Below are positions 6,086 through 8,387 of a stretch of DNA of 8,387 nucleotides, one piece after another. How positions within the stretch are numbered: the stretch's first letter is position 1; every line of letters begins with the position of its first letter. Under the pieces are notes generated by a model, which was not told the origin of the DNA, searched no databases, and worked only from the letters and a program-made list of their open reading frames with translations. The stretch comes from Armatimonadota bacterium. GTDB lineage: Bacteria; Armatimonadota; Zipacnadia; Zipacnadales; UBA11051. A program made the position numbers and the translations under genes. Where the stretch lies: the NCBI GenBank assembly GCA_003542955.1, contig DPJP01000232.1, forward strand, positions 36,694 through 45,080, given 5' to 3'.

Positions 6086-8387
6086 ATGCGGCTCAATGTG
6101 GACACCGTGCTGCGGAACCCATTCCGGCGCAGACCACCTGACAGCCTCTCCGACACCGAAGTGGTGGAGCTCTTCGCGCGACCATCCTGCTACGAGGAGT
6201 TCATGGAGCCACAACACCTCCTGGTGCTAGGAGGACGGGGCACGGGGAAGTCCATGCTCCTCAGGTCGGTCTCTCTGCCTGTGTACGCCGCGACGGTCGG
6301 CGAGGGGCTCGGCGCAATACCCTTCTACGGGGTCTACGTGCCCGTGAAGCAGAACTGGGTGAAGCCGTTTCAGCAGTTGTATGACGAGACCCTCGACGAG
6401 GCCCCGTTCTCGCAGTTCATGACGGCCTTTGTTCTGTTTCATGCTGCCCAGCAGCTCGCGGTACTGCCAGGAGTTGCTGTTGACAGGAACGTCGCGACAG
6501 CCCTGTCGGGCGTCTGCCCCGCCCTTCGTGTCCAGCCTGCAGAGGCACCCAGCGACCTCGGAGGAGTAGCGGCCGTGTACGACCGAGCATGGCAGGACTG
6601 CTGGAACACGGTCGTCGCCCGGGATGCGGCGCGAGAGCTCTCCGTCGGGCATTGCGTCGAGGCCCTCTCCTTGTCCCTCGCGCGAACGTCTGAGGCGCTA
6701 TGGCGACTCGGCCTCCCCCGCGTACCAGTCGCGCTGCTGCTTGACGGGCTGGACGCAGTTGGACCAATTGCGCCCACTTTCCTTCAGCTGATGCGCAAGG
6801 AGAACCTGGACGCCCTGATCGTCAAGGTCGGTGTATTCACACTGGAGAACCTGACGCCTGCGGCCCTAGGCGATGTTGGCGCAGAATACGCATCGGACTA
6901 CAGGGTGATCTGCATCGAGCCGGAGTTGGCGGACGATCGCTACGCGGAATTTGCCATGTCGGTGCTACAGAAACGCTGGGGGGCCTGCATCGCGGAGGGC
7001 AGAGCGCAACGCGCGATCGTTCCCGCAAATGTCTGTGACGTGTTCCCTGGGACTCGCGACCAGTACACGGGTCTCGATGCTCTTGTGCGGCTGTCATCTG
7101 GCAATATCCAGTGCCTGCTCGAGCTATGTGAGATGGCGTGGGACAACTCTGAGAACGACAGCAGCGGTCAGGTGCACTCTGGGGGCATCCAGCCGAAGCA
7201 CCAGACCAGCGCGGTGGAACGGATGTCCAGCGACTACTATGGAGAGGTTATCCCCGTGCAGGCAAGGGAGTTCGGTTTGGAGGCTCAGAGTCTGGTGTAC
7301 CAAGCAGGGACTGCACTCAAGAGCTGCGGCCGACCAGCGTCCACCATCCGGATACCGGATGTCCACGCACTTGATGAACGTACTGTGCCTGTGCTAAGGC
7401 GCGCTGTCAGTCGTGGAATACTGCAGCCAGACCTTGACGAGCGAGTGAGCACAGAGCTGTCCGACGGCTACGTTCCTCAGCTGCTGCGGCTCAATGGTAT
7501 GCTGCTCCCCAAATTCGGATTGCCTATTGATGCCCACGATGTGATGGATGTCTCCTCCGCGCGCGTGACCGTCTGGTGCCAAGAGCCAGCCGAGGGGCAG
7601 CTCGATTTCTTCCGAGGAGGAAGACGACCTGCGCAGGGGCGGATGTTTGACACCAAAGCGTTCTTGTCAGCGCCGATGAGGACGGCCAAGCGCCCCAAGC
7701 GCAACAAGCGTCTCCTAGGCGCATTGCATGGCGCGACCAAGCTGCGCATAGAGAGCGATGAGCGCCTGGGCCAGAGCCCGAAATGGCGAGACGTGTGTGA
7801 AGACGTCTATGATCTGCAGTTGCGGGGGGACTTCTCCCAATGCATACACGACGTGATCAGGAATGCCTACTACGTCGTCCACGATGTGACTGACCTTACC
7901 CCCGGGGTTTCGTTCGAGCTTGGCCTGTCAATGGGGGAGAAGCGCCCGTACTTCCTCATATGGGATAGAGATGAGAAACCAGAATTCGATAACCTTGCGC
8001 TCCCCAAGCTTGTGCAGAGGATGGTAGACGTCATTGGCTTGAGCTTCTCTGACAGAAGCTTGAAGGCAGAGCTGGACACGCGCGTGATAGAGCCGGCCTG
8101 GCAGCAGAACGGATCGATCCAGTGCGCGAGGCACTGGAACCAACCGTGTTCCCACAAGAAGTATCAACTCAAGAAACGGAACAGGTACTACTCATACGTC
8201 CCTGCAGTCAACCGGCAGGTGGCTGACGCGATAGACGCATCCTTCCGGAAGCGGGACTACGCGCCGATGTTGGGCGAGGACCTACCTGGTGATCACGACT
8301 ACTGCGACAGGTGCTGTGCCGCTCTCGCAGCATCTGTGTGCATTCTGGTATACGAACCGGACACTTCCGAATCTGCCCTTATGGCGG
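6086..8387 (+). CDS. ORC/CDC6- or STAND-like P-loop ATPase fused to tandem TIR/nucleotide-hydrolase-like domains (partial, no stop in window)
   Basis: Open from ATG 6086 to the window edge: 767 codons plus one base. The N-terminus NPFRRRPPDSLSDTEVVELF leads into Walker A GGRGTGKS (49-56) and Walker B VALLLDGLD (D220, D223). A sensor-like SSGNIQ (337-342) follows. A middle helical part ends in LLRLNGMLLPKFGLP (466-480), as I recall from ORC-CDC6-like bacterial ATPases. From about residue 524 an alpha/beta domain begins with KAFLSAPM and reaches VVHDVTDLTPGVSFELGLS (D600, E611) and RPYFLIWD. This resembles the D-x-T...V-x-x-E-L-G signature of TIR-like and nucleoside 2-deoxyribosyltransferase-like folds. 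A Cys/His cluster follows (C680, H683, C688, H690). A second similar domain then starts at about 701 (YYSYVPA ... ASVCILVYEPD) and is cut by the window end. The frame is open upstream to 5912, but that part does not look coding; the Shine-Dalgarno is weak (GGTGAT, 6074-6079). Codon use (CGA, AGA, CTA, ATA, AGG) looks looser than in nth or the R3H gene, hinting at transfer. Probable role: NTP-dependent sensor controlling a nucleotide- or NAD-cleaving effector. This is inference. Confidence 0.75.
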   Translation, partial: MRLNVDTVLRNPFRRRPPDSLSDTEVVELFARPSCYEEFMEPQHLLVLGGRGTGKSMLLRSVSLPVYAATVGEGLGAIPFYGVYVPVKQNWVKPFQQLYDETLDEAPFSQFMTAFVLFHAAQQLAVLPGVAVDRNVATALSGVCPALRVQPAEAPSDLGGVAAVYDRAWQDCWNTVVARDAARELSVGHCVEALSLSLARTSEALWRLGLPRVPVALLLDGLDAVGPIAPTFLQLMRKENLDALIVKVGVFTLENLTPAALGDVGAEYASDYRVICIEPELADDRYAEFAMSVLQKRWGACIAEGRAQRAIVPANVCDVFPGTRDQYTGLDALVRLSSGNIQCLLELCEMAWDNSENDSSGQVHSGGIQPKHQTSAVERMSSDYYGEVIPVQAREFGLEAQSLVYQAGTALKSCGRPASTIRIPDVHALDERTVPVLRRAVSRGILQPDLDERVSTELSDGYVPQLLRLNGMLLPKFGLPIDAHDVMDVSSARVTVWCQEPAEGQLDFFRGGRRPAQGRMFDTKAFLSAPMRTAKRPKRNKRLLGALHGATKLRIESDERLGQSPKWRDVCEDVYDLQLRGDFSQCIHDVIRNAYYVVHDVTDLTPGVSFELGLSMGEKRPYFLIWDRDEKPEFDNLALPKLVQRMVDVIGLSFSDRSLKAELDTRVIEPAWQQNGSIQCARHWNQPCSHKKYQLKKRNRYYSYVPAVNRQVADAIDASFRKRDYAPMLGEDLPGDHDYCDRCCAALAASVCILVYEPDTSESALMA

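Noticed and set aside
5786..6217. 143-codon minus-strand open frame across the divergent region
   Set aside because: It overlaps the promoter, the leader and the start of the ATPase gene; its composition (W, H, R rich) resembles no family and it has no Shine-Dalgarno.
6227..6767. Several minus-strand open frames of 110-141 codons
   Set aside because: They lie opposite the ATPase coding frame, which shows clear Walker A/B motifs; these are antisense shadows of GC-rich DNA.
1..8387. CRISPR array, tRNA or rRNA genes
   Set aside because: No regularly spaced repeats and no tRNA- or rRNA-like segments were found on either strand.

Overview
The window reads as chromosomal DNA of a GC-rich bacterium (MAG-like). 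There are no rRNA or tRNA genes to place it. A Ycf45/SpoIIIAA-type AAA-R3H protein next to an actinobacterial/Gram-positive-like endonuclease III suggests a Terrabacteria-type lineage such as Armatimonadota or a relative of the Thermus or cyanobacterial groups. That placement is a low-confidence inference.

Left part (1-3830), ordinary chromosome on the + strand. A gene-free stretch of about 380 bp carries two direct copies of a 35-bp repeat; the second copy ends 19 bp before the start of nth (endonuclease III, base-excision repair). It is followed by a PLP-dependent D-threonine aldolase/D-serine dehydratase-family enzyme with an apparent Arg at a conserved metal-ligand position. Next is a 529-codon AAA ATPase with a C-terminal R3H domain. 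The R3H ATPase has an unusual 5' end: a near-consensus sigma70 promoter overlaps its TTG start, and an in-frame ATG lies only 9 nt beyond the -10 box.

Right part (3847-8387), a probable accessory or defence island. Two minus-strand genes overlap by 4 nt: a ParB/DGQHR-like protein, then a small HEPN-like protein with an RNDIVH (R-x4-H) motif. Across a 404-bp divergent intergenic region, a large plus-strand gene runs off the window end without a stop. It encodes an ORC/CDC6- or STAND-like P-loop ATPase fused to what look like two tandem nucleotide-hydrolase-like domains (TIR / nucleoside deoxyribosyltransferase-like, motif DVT...VSFELG). The divergent region holds several inverted repeats, a near-consensus promoter (TTGACA-18-TATAAC) and a structured leader of about 155 nt.

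Taken together, a candidate HEPN RNase with a ParB/DGQHR partner sits opposite an ATPase with NAD- or nucleotide-processing-like effector domains, next to housekeeping genes. This is a plausible, not obviously described, antiviral or stress-response locus. Function is inferred from motifs and context only.
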